From positions 62,001 through 126,000 of the forward strand of contig CAVOWK010000015.1 of the NCBI GenBank assembly GCA_963700045.1: a stretch of 64,000 nt of DNA, given 5' to 3'. Origin of the DNA: RPQJ01 sp963700045. Its GTDB lineage: Bacteria; Pseudomonadota; Gammaproteobacteria; Steroidobacterales; Steroidobacteraceae. The stretch's first letter is position 1. Each line of letters starts with the position of its first letter. The notes below the pieces were generated by a model. It was not told the origin of the DNA. It worked only from the letters and a program-made list of their open reading frames with translations, and did not search any database. Below are positions 16,810 through 26,134 of this stretch, piece after piece. A program made the position numbers and the translations under genes.

Positions 16810-17592
16810 CTAACGACCGTCCGTGCGCAGCGTGTCGGCACCGCCGCGCGCCGTGAGGTGCAGGAGTATCCCGAGCACCGCCATCGCCCAGACGATCACG
16901 GGGCTCGACGGCAGGTCGGTCACCAGGGAAACCGCGAGACCGACCACGTAGCTCGCCAGCGCGACGAGGTACCCGAGGTTCAGCTGGCGGTCACGCGCGT
17001 GCCGGTAGGTGGCCAGCGCCGGCACGATCAATGTCGTGAACACGAGATAGACCCCCACCAGCTGCACGGACGTCGTCACCATCAAGGCGAACAGCACATA
17101 GAACCCGACGTTGCCGATGCGCTCGCGCCAGCGGAACCAGACCAGCAGGAACAGCGCGGTCAGCACCGCCGCACGCACCAGCTGCTCGGTCGATACCCAG
17201 AGAATCTGCCCGGCCAGCAGGTCCTTGAGCGCCTCCCCGCCGTGCGGATTGTTGGCGAGCAGCAGGATCTGCGCGGTCGAAGCCAGCACGAACAGCACGC
17301 CGATCAGCGCTTCCTGCACTTCCGGCCGCTTGCGCTCTGTCCACGTGAGCAGCAAGGCGCCCAGCAATGCCGCCACGACCGCGGCGGCCTGGGTCATCCA
17401 ACCCTGCGATTCGAAGCCGACGGAATGCGCGGCGATGACGCCGAGGCCGGCAACTTGCGCAATGGCGAGATCGATGAACACGATGCCGCGCCTGAGCACC
17501 TGCTGCCCGAGCGGCACGTGCGACAGGACGACGAGGACGCCGGCCACGAGGGCCGGCCAGAGGATGCTGATGTCGCCGGCGAGGTCGTTCAT
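16810..17592 (-). CDS. metal (zinc/manganese-type) ABC transporter permease
   Basis: A 260-residue inner-membrane permease with about eight helices, of the ZnuB/MntB (ABC-3) family: FIDLAIAQVAGLGVIAAHS near residues 30-50 is the usual family motif, followed by a second conserved LVGVYLVFTTLIVPALAT segment. It forms the channel for a divalent cation delivered by the adjacent binding protein. Start ATG overlaps the stop of the binding-protein gene (ATGA), so the two are translationally coupled. No gene for the partner ATPase (ZnuC type) exists in the window. Confidence 0.88.
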   Translation of the reverse strand: MNDLAGDISILWPALVAGVLVVLSHVPLGQQVLRRGIVFIDLAIAQVAGLGVIAAHSVGFESQGWMTQAAAVVAALLGALLLTWTERKRPEVQEALIGVLFVLASTAQILLLANNPHGGEALKDLLAGQILWVSTEQLVRAAVLTALFLLVWFRWRERIGNVGFYVLFALMVTTSVQLVGVYLVFTTLIVPALATYRHARDRQLNLGYLVALASYVVGLAVSLVTDLPSSPVIVWAMAVLGILLHLTARGGADTLRTDGR

Positions 17593-18496
17593 CTCGCGGC
17601 CGCCGTGAGCCTGTTGAGGGTATCGTCGAACAGTCCGAAGAGGTCTTTGGCCTCCGGCGTGCCGCCCACCGAGAATGGCAGCGTTACGACCTTCGCCTTG
17701 ACCCGCTCCGACAGCCACTGCGCCGCCTTCGGGTCATTGTAGGCATTGGCCAGGATCATGCGCGGAGGCGTGGCCGACAGCTTCGAAACCAGGCTCGCCA
17801 GGTAGCCGGCGCTCGGCGGCACGCCGGGTTTCGGCTCGATCGCTGCGAGTTCCTGCATGCCGAGCCAGTGCACGAGATACGTCTGATCCTTGTGCATCAC
17901 GACGACCGGCACGCCCTTGAGCGCGGCTCCCTGTGAAGTCCAGCGTGTCATCGCCTGTTGCCAGCGCGCCTGGAAGTCGGCACCGCGCGACTGGTAGTAG
18001 CTCGCGTTCGGCGCGTCGACGACCGCAAGCCGTGCCGTCAGCGCCTTCGCGACGAGCGCGACGTTGCGCGGATCCAGTTGCACGTGTGGATTCCCCAAAG
18101 GATGAACGTCGCCCATCGAACGATCGACGGAGGTCGGGATATCGAGCAGACGCAGCGCGGAGGTCGCCTCGAAGTATCCGGGCGAGCCCGGCTGGATACG
18201 CGGGTTGCCGGATTCCTGCAACAGCACGGGCAGCCAGCCGATCTCGAGCTCGGCCCCATTGGCGACCAACAGGTCCGCTGAGCGCGCGCGGGCAACGAGG
18301 CTCGGCTTGGCATCGACCCGATGCACGTCCTGCAACGCGTTGGTCGCGGTGTAGACGTTCACCTTGTCGCCGCCGAGCTCGGTAGCGAGCGCACCCCAGT
18401 CGGCGGTGGTTGCCAGCACTTTGATCGCGGCCTGCGCCGGCAACGCGAAGACCAGGGCGTCAATGCCAGGCACAAGCCCGTGATGAATCGATTCAT
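17589..18496 (-). CDS. metal ABC transporter substrate-binding protein, frameshift in signal peptide
   Basis: Cluster A-1 binding protein (ZnuA/AztC/MntC type). Probable metal ligands are the His of QDVHRVDAKPS, the His of GNPHVQLDP, a His in the VVMHKDQ region and the Asp of ANAYNDPKAA; a His-rich loop is absent. The natural start is ATG at 18496 with an AGGAGA site, giving MNRFITGLCLALTP, but the frame must change near 18455-18457 (a GGG run on the plus strand) to continue as LVFALPAQA and the mature protein. As written, the only in-frame start is GTG at 18473, which gives a poor signal peptide. One extra base in that run would repair it. Confidence 0.8.
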
Positions 18497-18505
18497 GGCC
18501 GTCTC

Positions 18506-19890
18506 CTAGAACTTGTGGGCGCCATGGGCGCCGATCGCGTAGATGTACTGGACGAAAAACTGTTGATCCGTGTCGGCGTCACGCGCATCGTCCCACGCGT
18601 ACTGCGCGCGCAGCCGCGAGAACTCGCTCGGGCTCCAGTCGACCATGGTGGTGACACGGCTTGGCGAGCCCGGCAACAACAGCGGGAAATCCGTCGCCAG
18701 CAGTTCCCCGCTGCGCACGAGGCCGATGCGCGTCGAGCCTGAGTCCATCTCGTCGTAACGCAGTCCGACGCGCCAGCGCGGCATGAACTGGTAGACGCCC
18801 TGCACGTACCAGCCCGATTGGCGGCTGCGATAGCCGTCAAGCAGGTTGGACCCGTCGACGTCGAAGGCGAGATCACCGTCTTCCGTGCGTTCCATGTACT
18901 CGGCCTGCAGCTTCAGCGCGCGGCGACGCGAATCGCCGGTCGGCGTCCATTTCAGGGTCGCGTCGGCAATCCAGGTCTCGGAACTGCCCGTAAAGGCGTT
19001 GACGACCGGGCTCCCGAAGCTGTCGACGTCTTCGTAGGCACGATCCTCGGCATCCAGGTCGACCCACGACAGTCCTGCGCGCCAGCCGATGGTGTCGCCG
19101 AGGTCGCCGCCCGTGTGGGCAAAGAGCGTGACGCCGTTCAGGCCGTTGCGCTCGAGCCGCGTGCCCGGGAACGCATCGCCGTTGCCCGTTTCGGCGCCGA
19201 ACTCCAGGAACAGGTCGGTCGGCGCGAGCCACTTCACCTGCACGCCGTCCTGCGCGTACTGCCCGCCATGAATGCCTGGTAGACGAGCGGCTGGTCGACG
19301 AAGTCCCAGGCGTGCGCGTGGATCTCGTTCAGATAGCCGAAACCGGAGAAGAACCTTCCGCCCTTGACGGAGAATCCCGCCGGGAGTGACGTCGTGCGGA
19401 AGAACGCTTCCTCGACGCCGAGCTCGTTCTCGGGCGACAGCGCCACGGTGAGGTACGCCGAGAAATAAGGATCGACGCTGGCAGAAAACGTGATCTCGGA
19501 CTCGCCGAGGTTGAAGCTGCGCTCGCCAGGGCCGATTTCGCCCCCGCTCGGCATGAAGCCGGCGAAATTGTAATCGGCGGGATCCTGCGACAGATCGGCA
19601 TAGTTGCCGGCCAGGATCACCGAGATGGCAGGATTGAACGCAGACGAATTGCGGGCAGGTGCCGACGGCGCCGGGGGCGGCGGCTCCACCGGTGCAGCGG
19701 CCGCCACCGTTGCCGTCGTCTCCAGTTGATCGATACGGGTTTCGAGCGCGGTGACACGCAGCGCGTACTCGGCCTTGAGTGCTGCAATCTCGGCACGAAG
19801 GGCGTCGACGTCGTCAGCGGCCCGAACGGTGACAGGGGCGACCAGGGCGGCGACAGCCACAGGCCCAATGATGCGGAAAAAGTGTCCCAT
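18506..19890 (-). CDS. porin-like outer-membrane protein with coiled-coil N terminus, frameshifted
   Basis: Signal peptide (MGHFFRIIGPVAVAALVAP), then an Asp/Ala/Leu coiled coil of about 35 residues (DDVDALRAEIAALKAEY), a proline-rich linker and a beta-barrel ending in phenylalanine (GAHKF), the usual outer-membrane insertion signal. The barrel frame breaks at about 19261-19264: frame one ends FMAGSTRRTACR, while QYAQDGVQVKWLAPTDLF continues in the next frame. A single missing G in that GGG run explains it; repaired length is about 461 residues. It lies 10 bases upstream of the metal-binding-protein gene, so it probably helps metal or metal-chelate cross the outer membrane. Specific family not named. 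Confidence 0.75.
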
Positions 19891-19959
19891 TGGAGGATCC
19901 TCGTTGAATGCAGGCAGACCGGCCGCATGGCGGCCGGCGTGAGCGAGCGGTTCGTTCGT

Positions 19960-20271
19960 TCAGCGAGGAGGTGCGCGGGCGAGAAAGGCGCGGCGCGCGG
20001 GGCGCAACGCCGGGGCTTCGAAGCGGCAGGGCCGCAGCAGGCCCGAGACCTGGAGAGCCAGCAAGAGGACGACCGCGCCGCTGCCGGCCATGGCCAGCAG
20101 CGGCGCGTGCGAGACGCATTCCTTGCAGAGGGTCGTGCGCTCGCCGGCCGGGAGCTGCTGGTCGGGTCCGCTGGCGGCATGACTGAATTCATGCAGCATC
20201 GCCGCCGATTGCGCAAACAGGAACGCAATCAGCGCGAAGGCGACCAGCCAATGGCGACGAGAAGGACTCAG
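19960..20271 (-). CDS. small membrane protein with His/Cys motif (DUF2946-like)
   Basis: About 103 residues: an N-terminal hydrophobic helix (WLVAFALIAFLFAQSAA), a periplasmic loop with HEFSH and CKECVSH, a second hydrophobic stretch (LLAMAGSGAVVLLLAL) and a basic tail. The HxxxH/CxxC arrangement between two helices recalls small DUF2946-type proteins that often sit beside metal or TonB genes. The start is unclear: in-frame CTG at 20271 (GGAG upstream), ATG at 20199 (which loses the first helix), or a GTG at 20283 in another frame if a base is missing. It heads the metal-uptake gene group. Confidence 0.55.
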   Translation of the reverse strand: MSPSRRHWLVAFALIAFLFAQSAAMLHEFSHAASGPDQQLPAGERTTLCKECVSHAPLLAMAGSGAVVLLLALQVSGLLRPCRFEAPALRPARRAFLARAPPR

Positions 20272-20360
20272 GACGACTCACTCCGTTGCAGCGCCCCAAA
20301 ATACTAACTGAAAGCCGTGGATCCTGCTCACAGCAACCCGTCAGGTGCTATAGCCTTGGC

Positions 20361-21335
20361 ATGGCCGATTCATTCCGCACCTTCCGGCAGCCCGCGGCGC
20401 CCACGCTTGCCTTCGCCGCGTGGGTCCTGGTCGCCCACCTGCCCGGTTCCCATGCACTGGCCCAGTCCGAGACACAGGAACCCCAGCGCGTCGAAGAAGT
20501 GGTGGTCAGTGCACCCGAACCGCGTTACGTCGCGCCCACGACGCGCGACCGGATCGGCCGCATCTGGGCCCCCGTCCTGATCAACGGCAAGGGGCCTTAC
20601 CGACTGGTGCTGGACACCGGCGCCACCCGGTCGGCGGTCATCCAGCGGGTGGTCGACGATGCCGGCCTGCCGGTGCGCGCCAAGCCGGTGAGACTGCGCG
20701 GCGTGACTGGCTCGGCCATCGTGCCGGCCGTCCTGGCCGACACCCTCGAGTTCGGCGAACTGGTGATAGAAAACGCGACCCTGCCTGTCGTCGCCGATGC
20801 CTTCGGTGGTGCAGACGGCGTGCTCGGCGCGGAAGGCATGAAGAACAAGCGCATCCATATCGAGTTCCTCAAGGACCGGATCAGCATCATTCGCTCGCAC
20901 AACGCCGCCGCTCCTGCTGGATTCTCGACGGTGCCGTTCAGGTACGGCGTGAACCGCGGCATGCGCATCGAGGCCATGGTCGGACCGGTTCGCACCACGG
21001 CCGTGATCGATTCGGGCGCGCAGGTGACCGTCGGCAACCTGGCACTGCGCGAAGCCCTCGCCCGCCGGCGCGGCGCGCAGGACCCGTACGACGATGCGAT
21101 CATTGGCGTCACCGAGGATGTCCAGCAGGCAGTACGGGTACGGATTCCGAGCATCGTTGCAGGCGACCTGCTGGTGAAGAACGCTGAAATCATGTTCAGC
21201 GAACTGCACATCTTCGAGCACTGGCAGCTGCTGTCGAAGCCGGCACTGATCATCGGCATGGACGTTCTCGGCGCGCTCGATACACTGGTGATCGATTACC
21301 GTCGCAACGAATTGCAGATCAAGGTCCGGCGCTGA
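20361..21335 (+). CDS. exported retropepsin-like aspartic protease
   Basis: A 324-residue protein with a signal peptide ending near residue 34 (HALAQ) and two aspartic-protease active-site motifs: D85-T-G-A (LVLDTGATRS) and D217-S-G-A (AVIDSGAQVT), the second half closing with IIGMDVLGALDTLVIDY. Both lobes are in one chain, as in bacterial bilobal retropepsin-like proteins. Just after the signal peptide is VEEVVVSAPEPRY, similar to a TonB box. Likely a periplasmic peptidase. Begins a run of genes on the plus strand. Confidence 0.85.
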   Translation: MADSFRTFRQPAAPTLAFAAWVLVAHLPGSHALAQSETQEPQRVEEVVVSAPEPRYVAPTTRDRIGRIWAPVLINGKGPYRLVLDTGATRSAVIQRVVDDAGLPVRAKPVRLRGVTGSAIVPAVLADTLEFGELVIENATLPVVADAFGGADGVLGAEGMKNKRIHIEFLKDRISIIRSHNAAAPAGFSTVPFRYGVNRGMRIEAMVGPVRTTAVIDSGAQVTVGNLALREALARRRGAQDPYDDAIIGVTEDVQQAVRVRIPSIVAGDLLVKNAEIMFSELHIFEHWQLLSKPALIIGMDVLGALDTLVIDYRRNELQIKVRR

Positions 21336-21349
21336 CCAGGGGAACAGGC

Positions 21350-22222
21350 ATGACACGGGCAACGGCGATCGCCGACGGGCTCTATTTCGGCGAGGGACCC
21401 CGCTGGCGTGACGGCCGGCTGTGGTTCAGCGATTTCTACGACCATGCCGTCCGGTCGATGGATGCGAACGGCAACGTGCGCACGGAGCTCGAAATCGACG
21501 ACCAGCCCAGTGGACTGGGCTGGCTGCCGGACGGCCGGCTGCTGGTGGTGTCGATGCACCGCAGACAGGTACTGCGGGTCGATGCCGATGGCATCAAGGT
21601 TCACGCCGACCTGGCGGCTCTCGCGACGTTCCACTGCAACGACATGGTCGTCGACCGGCTCGGCCGGGCTTACGTCGGCAACTTTGGCTTCGATCTCGAT
21701 CATGCGCTGCGCACGCGCGGCGTCGAAGGCGTGCTCGCGGACCACCCCACAGCTGTGCTCGCACGAGTCGACCCGGACGGTAGCGTGCATGTCGCGAGCC
21801 CGGACCTGCATTTCCCGAACGGCAGCGTCATCGCACCGGGCGGCAGGACGCTGATCATCGCCGAGACGCTTGCGCTGCGATTGACCGCGTTCGACATCGC
21901 AGTGGATGGCGCCTTGTCGAACCGGCGAGTCTGGGCGCCGGTCGGCATGCGTGCGCCCGATGGCATCTGCCTCGACCGCAACGGCCACGTCTGGATCGCC
22001 AACGCCATCGGCCCCGAATGCGTGTTGTTCGCACCGGGAGGCGAGATCGTCGCCACCGTCGAGACGGACCAGCCCTGCTTCGCGTGCGCGCTCGGTGGCG
22101 CCGACGGCAGGACGCTCTACATGCTCACCGCGCCTTCTTCCGTCGGCGACATCGCGCGCGCCTCCCGGCAAGGCCGCGTGCTCTGTGCACAAGTCGAGAC
22201 ACCGGGCGAGGTGGGCGCATGA
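21350..22222 (+). CDS. SMP-30/gluconolactonase-family protein
   Basis: A 290-residue six-bladed beta-propeller lactonase. Metal-site residues typical of the family are visible: the Glu of FGEGPRW near residue 15, the Asn of CNDMVVD, and the Asp of RAPDGICLD. Members hydrolyse sugar or other lactones; the true substrate is not predictable here. It starts 14 bases after the protease gene and its stop overlaps the next start (ATGA). Confidence 0.88.
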   Translation: MTRATAIADGLYFGEGPRWRDGRLWFSDFYDHAVRSMDANGNVRTELEIDDQPSGLGWLPDGRLLVVSMHRRQVLRVDADGIKVHADLAALATFHCNDMVVDRLGRAYVGNFGFDLDHALRTRGVEGVLADHPTAVLARVDPDGSVHVASPDLHFPNGSVIAPGGRTLIIAETLALRLTAFDIAVDGALSNRRVWAPVGMRAPDGICLDRNGHVWIANAIGPECVLFAPGGEIVATVETDQPCFACALGGADGRTLYMLTAPSSVGDIARASRQGRVLCAQVETPGEVGA

Positions 22223-23067
22223 CCGGGACTGGACTGCCGACCTACCTTACCCGCCAGTTCACGCTGACCAGGCCGCAACTCGCGACCGAGCTCGGCGCCG
22301 AACTGCTGTCGTTGTGCCAGACCGTGACGGCCGACGGTCGCCTGGCGCCGGAAGAGATCGCAGGGCTGCGGCAATGGCTGGGAGACGCCGAAGCGGCTGA
22401 AATGCAGGCCGCACGCTTCCTGCGTGGCGTGATCGAGCGCGTGCTCGCCGACGGCAGGATCACGGCGGAGGAATACAAGGAAGTCTATCGCGCGGTCGAA
22501 GCGGTGCTGCCCTTCGAAGCCCGGCAACAGGCGTACGCGGCACGCGCAAGAGCGGAATCGTCCGACCTGTCGGCACCCGCGCCGGTCCCCGCTGTGCAGC
22601 CCGCTGCTGCCGGGGCAGAGCCAGCGCCGATCGTCGACGTCATCTTCATGGTGGCTGGGGTGCGACAGGCAGGTCGGCCTGCGCTGATCGAGCAGCAAGC
22701 TGCGGCTGGCCTGGCGGTCACGCTCGAACTCGTGGCGGCCGGCCCGCGCGGCGACGCAGCGATCGCTGTGCAGCTGCCTGACGGCGCCCGGATCGGCTTC
22801 GTGCCCGATGCCGAGTCCCGGCAGTTCGTTCCGCTCCTGCAGCAAGGGAGTCGCTACAGCGCGCACATCGTTCGCATTCGCAGCTCGGGGCGCAGCCCAA
22901 TTCCCGTCGTGCAGGCACGTTTCTTCCCCGCCGGTTTCGAGACCATGGCCCCCCTGGCTCTGCCTGACTCGCAACCGGTGGCCGCAGCAAGTCGCTGGGG
23001 CCGGATGATTGCAGTACTCGTCGGCATCGGTGCCGCCCTGCTCGTGCTCGCGGTGTTGTCACGCTGA
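22219..23067 (+). CDS. TerB-like and HIRAN-domain protein with C-terminal membrane anchor
   Basis: About 282 residues. Residues 15-90 are helical with a TerB/tellurite-resistance-like pattern (LSLCQTVTADGRLAPEEIAGL and a repeated VLADGRITAEEYKEVYRAV). A Pro/Ala linker follows. Residues about 135-230 look like a HIRAN domain (VAGVRQAGRPALIE, VQLPDGARIGFVPDAES, YSAHIVRI). One hydrophobic helix ends the protein. HIRAN is usually tied to DNA-end binding or found as a stand-alone domain in phage-defence-type loci; TerB often binds metal. Function unknown. Translation is coupled to the SMP-30 gene by ATGA. Confidence 0.72.
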   Translation: MTGTGLPTYLTRQFTLTRPQLATELGAELLSLCQTVTADGRLAPEEIAGLRQWLGDAEAAEMQAARFLRGVIERVLADGRITAEEYKEVYRAVEAVLPFEARQQAYAARARAESSDLSAPAPVPAVQPAAAGAEPAPIVDVIFMVAGVRQAGRPALIEQQAAAGLAVTLELVAAGPRGDAAIAVQLPDGARIGFVPDAESRQFVPLLQQGSRYSAHIVRIRSSGRSPIPVVQARFFPAGFETMAPLALPDSQPVAAASRWGRMIAVLVGIGAALLVLAVLSR

Positions 23068-23085
23068 GTCGGGGCGCCAGCGACC

Positions 23086-23108
23086 AAGGGCGATCCGGGA
23101 TCGCTCTT
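23086..23108 (+). terminator. hairpin after the TerB-HIRAN gene
   Basis: A ten-pair inverted repeat (AAGGGCGATC / GATCGCTCTT, one G-U pair) with a three-base loop, starting 19 bases after the stop codon. Its position suggests a terminator or attenuator between the first three genes and the catabolic block. No long T run follows. Confidence 0.5.
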
Positions 23109-23135
23109 CGTGGGTGGCATGGCTATGATTCGGCC

Positions 23136-24776
23136 ATGCAGATCCTCGGCAGGCTCCTTGTTTTGCTCGCTCTTGGTGCCACCTTTTCCGGGGCGTCGGC
23201 GGCCACCCCACCGAAGGTAACCGTTGCGACGGCAGAATCTGCTTTCCTCGACTACCTCGACGCCGTGGGCGCGATCGGTTTTATCGAGTCCGGCGGTGCC
23301 AAGTCGTTCGGCGGCAAGGACCTTGCCGCATGGACGACGCGGCTCGACGCACAGCGCAAGCAGTTCGACGAGGCCATGTCGCGTATCGAGCCCGGCACAC
23401 TCGACGCTGCTGACCGTGACGCCGTGGCATCGATGCGCCGCTCGGTGACGGAGCTGGCCGCGGACGACACCACGGCGGGGGTTCAGGTCCGCACGTGTGC
23501 CGATGCCCAGCGCCGCGACCTCGACTACTCTTCGCTGCGTGCAGCGCTGGTCAGCTGCTACGTCCAGCATGGCAATGGCCTGCAGTACGACGGCGGCACC
23601 ATCGATCGCGGCACCGCGCTGCAGCTGCTGCACGTCGTCGAGGACCGCGCCAAGCGGCAAGCACTCTTTGCAGCCTTCGTGCCGCTCTGGACGGCGCTCA
23701 ATGGCCGCGGCGAGGCCGACAGCCCGTATCGGCGCATGATCGCGATGGCCGCCGCCGACGCGCGCAGGAACGGCTCGCAGATCGATGCGGCGGCACGCGC
23801 CATCGGCGTCGCGACGACGGACGTCGAGCGCTGGCTCGTGCAGGTGCTCGAAGCCTGGCGCGACGCGAATCCCGCCGATCCCATCGAGCCGTGGGACTTC
23901 CGTTACGTCAACGGTGTGGCCAACCGCGAGCTGCAGGCACGCATTCCCGCGACGGCGCTGTTGCCCGTGAATCAGCGCTTCTACCGCGACCTCGGGGCGG
24001 ACCTCACGCAACTCGGCGTGGTGTTCGATCTCGAATCGCGTCCGGACAAGTCGCCGCTCGCCTACTCCGACTTCCTCGTACGCGGCCGCGCTGTGCAGGA
24101 CGAATGGCATCGCCCGATTGCGCGAGTGCTCGGAACGTACCCGGTCGGCGGCCTGTTCTCACTCAACGAACTGGTGCACGAGAACGGTCATGCCGTGCAC
24201 GTGAGCGCGATACACACACGACCCGCCTTCATGGACTGGCCCGATACATTGTTTACCGAAGCGTTCGCCGACGTCCCGTCGTGGAGCGTGCACGAGCCGG
24301 TCTGGCAGCAACGCTACCTGGGCACTGCCGTAGGCGAAGCCGCGTCGATGCGCGCCTTGTTTGCGAACGTGATGCTCGATGTAGCCTGGTCGTTGTTCGA
24401 ACTGCGCATGCTGCGCGACCCTGCCCTGGATCCGAATTCAGTGTGGACCGGCATCACGCACGAGTACCTGCGCGTGGTCCCGCATCCAGAGATCCCGTGG
24501 TGGGCAATGCGCGTGCAGCTCGCGGGCAATCCGGGCTACATGGTCAATTACGGGTTGGGTGCCCTGCTGACGGCGGAAATGCGTGCACGCACCGCAGCGG
24601 AAATCGGGCCGTTCGATACCGGCAACCCACGCTGGTATGGCTGGTTGAGCGGGCAACTGCTGCGGTACGGCTCCGAACGCGACACACGGCGGTTGCTGCA
24701 GGACCTGCTTGGCCGGCCCCTGTCGGCCGACGCATTGCTCGAGCAGATCAAGCGCTGCGGGGCGCACAACCCATGA
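23136..24776 (+). CDS. exported zinc metallopeptidase (M3-like gluzincin)
   Basis: A 546-residue protein with a signal peptide (ending GASA, about residue 22). The zinc motif is H348-E349-N-G-H352 (LVHENGHAVH), with E375 in TEAFAD as the probable third ligand, the arrangement of gluzincins such as M3 oligopeptidases. The helical N-terminal two thirds also fits. It should cut peptides in the periplasm. The next gene begins 22 bases downstream, so it probably belongs with the aminotransferase block. Confidence 0.83.
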   Translation: MQILGRLLVLLALGATFSGASAATPPKVTVATAESAFLDYLDAVGAIGFIESGGAKSFGGKDLAAWTTRLDAQRKQFDEAMSRIEPGTLDAADRDAVASMRRSVTELAADDTTAGVQVRTCADAQRRDLDYSSLRAALVSCYVQHGNGLQYDGGTIDRGTALQLLHVVEDRAKRQALFAAFVPLWTALNGRGEADSPYRRMIAMAAADARRNGSQIDAAARAIGVATTDVERWLVQVLEAWRDANPADPIEPWDFRYVNGVANRELQARIPATALLPVNQRFYRDLGADLTQLGVVFDLESRPDKSPLAYSDFLVRGRAVQDEWHRPIARVLGTYPVGGLFSLNELVHENGHAVHVSAIHTRPAFMDWPDTLFTEAFADVPSWSVHEPVWQQRYLGTAVGEAASMRALFANVMLDVAWSLFELRMLRDPALDPNSVWTGITHEYLRVVPHPEIPWWAMRVQLAGNPGYMVNYGLGALLTAEMRARTAAEIGPFDTGNPRWYGWLSGQLLRYGSERDTRRLLQDLLGRPLSADALLEQIKRCGAHNP

Positions 24777-24798
24777 CCTTTTCTGTAACCGGGGTCGC

Positions 24799-26112
24799 AT
24801 GACTTCCGAACGCGACACCGTCCTCCATAGCTGGTGCGCACAGTCCGCCTGGAACGCGCCGACCGTCGTGGGTGGCGCCGGAGCCTGGCTGCACCTGGAA
24901 GATGGGCGCCGCGTGCTCGACATGAGCAGCCTCGCGGAGTGCAGCAATCTCGGGCACCAGCATCCGCGCGTCGTCGCGGCGATCCGCGCGCAGGCGGAGC
25001 AGTTGTGTTTCGTGACGAACGCCTGGGGCGCAAAGCCGCGCGCCGACCTGGCGGCCCGCCTGCTCGAACTGAGTGGATTCGAGGGCGGCCGCGTGTTCTT
25101 CACGCTGGGCGGCGCCGACGCCAACGAGCACGCCGTCAAGATCGTGCGGCAGGCCTTCGGCAAGCCGAAGGGATTCGTGGTGGCGCGCGATCGTTCGTAC
25201 CACGGCTCGACGCACCTGGCGATGGCCCTGTCCGGTGACACCCGAACGCGCGCCATGATCGACCCCGACGCGATGGGCGTCACCCACGTCGAGCCACCGT
25301 ATGGCTATCGCTGTCCTTTCGGCAGCCAGGACGCGGCGGCATGCGGCGAGCTGGCGGCGGATGCAATCGGGCGACGCATCGATCTTTTTGGCGCCGACCG
25401 TGTCGCCGCCGTGATCGTGGAACCAAACGCCGGCTCCAACGGCATCGTCGCGCCGGACAGCTACTGGCCGGCTGTGCGTCGCGTCACGCGGCAGCGCGGC
25501 ATTCCGTTGATCGCCGACGAAGTCATGAGCGGCTTCGGCCGCTGCGGCGAATGGTTCGCCTGGCAGCGCTACGGCGAAGCCGGCCGGCCGGACGCCATCA
25601 CGCTCGCGAAAGGCCTCACGGGCGCGATGATGCCCCTGGGGGCCGTGGTGATATCGCATGAGATCGCCGAACGACTTGCAAACCAGGTGCTCGTCACCGG
25701 GTTGACGTACTGCGGGCATCCATTGTCCTGCGCCGCGGGCGTGGCTGCCATCGATGCGTACCGCGACGAACACCTGATCGAGCGCTCGCGTCAGCTCGGC
25801 GCAGAACTGGAGCGCGAACTTCGGCGGCTGGCCGATCGGCATCCGGTCATCGGTGACGTGCGCGGTGGACACGGGCTGTTTGCCGTGCTCGAACTCGTCG
25901 CTGATCGCGCTACGCGCGAACCGTTGGCACCCTGGCCCCAGACGCCGCCGCCACTGGCTGCCTTGCTGCAGGCTGCACTCGACGAGGGCGTGTCCTTCGG
26001 CGCGCGCGGCAACCTGATCCTGGTCGCACCGCCGCTCGTCATCGACGAACGCGACCTCGCCGACTCGCTGGCGCTGCTGGATCGCCTGCTGGCGCGCTTC
26101 TTCCCCGCCTGA
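24799..26112 (+). CDS. class III (omega) aminotransferase
   Basis: A 437-residue PLP-dependent enzyme. The PLP lysine is K271 in TLAKGLTGAMMPLG; the cofactor-binding Asp is in PLIADEVMSGFGR, and NLGHQHPRVVAAI and TYCGHPLSCAAG are family signatures. It transfers an amino group from an omega-amino acid or amine (taurine, beta-alanine, putrescine or GABA type) to a keto acid. The downstream aldehyde dehydrogenase fits oxidation of the semialdehyde product. Substrate is not assigned. ATG at 24799. Confidence 0.9.
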   Translation: MTSERDTVLHSWCAQSAWNAPTVVGGAGAWLHLEDGRRVLDMSSLAECSNLGHQHPRVVAAIRAQAEQLCFVTNAWGAKPRADLAARLLELSGFEGGRVFFTLGGADANEHAVKIVRQAFGKPKGFVVARDRSYHGSTHLAMALSGDTRTRAMIDPDAMGVTHVEPPYGYRCPFGSQDAAACGELAADAIGRRIDLFGADRVAAVIVEPNAGSNGIVAPDSYWPAVRRVTRQRGIPLIADEVMSGFGRCGEWFAWQRYGEAGRPDAITLAKGLTGAMMPLGAVVISHEIAERLANQVLVTGLTYCGHPLSCAAGVAAIDAYRDEHLIERSRQLGAELERELRRLADRHPVIGDVRGGHGLFAVLELVADRATREPLAPWPQTPPPLAALLQAALDEGVSFGARGNLILVAPPLVIDERDLADSLALLDRLLARFFPA

Positions 26113-26134
26113 ACCCCATCGAACCGAGCCCGCC

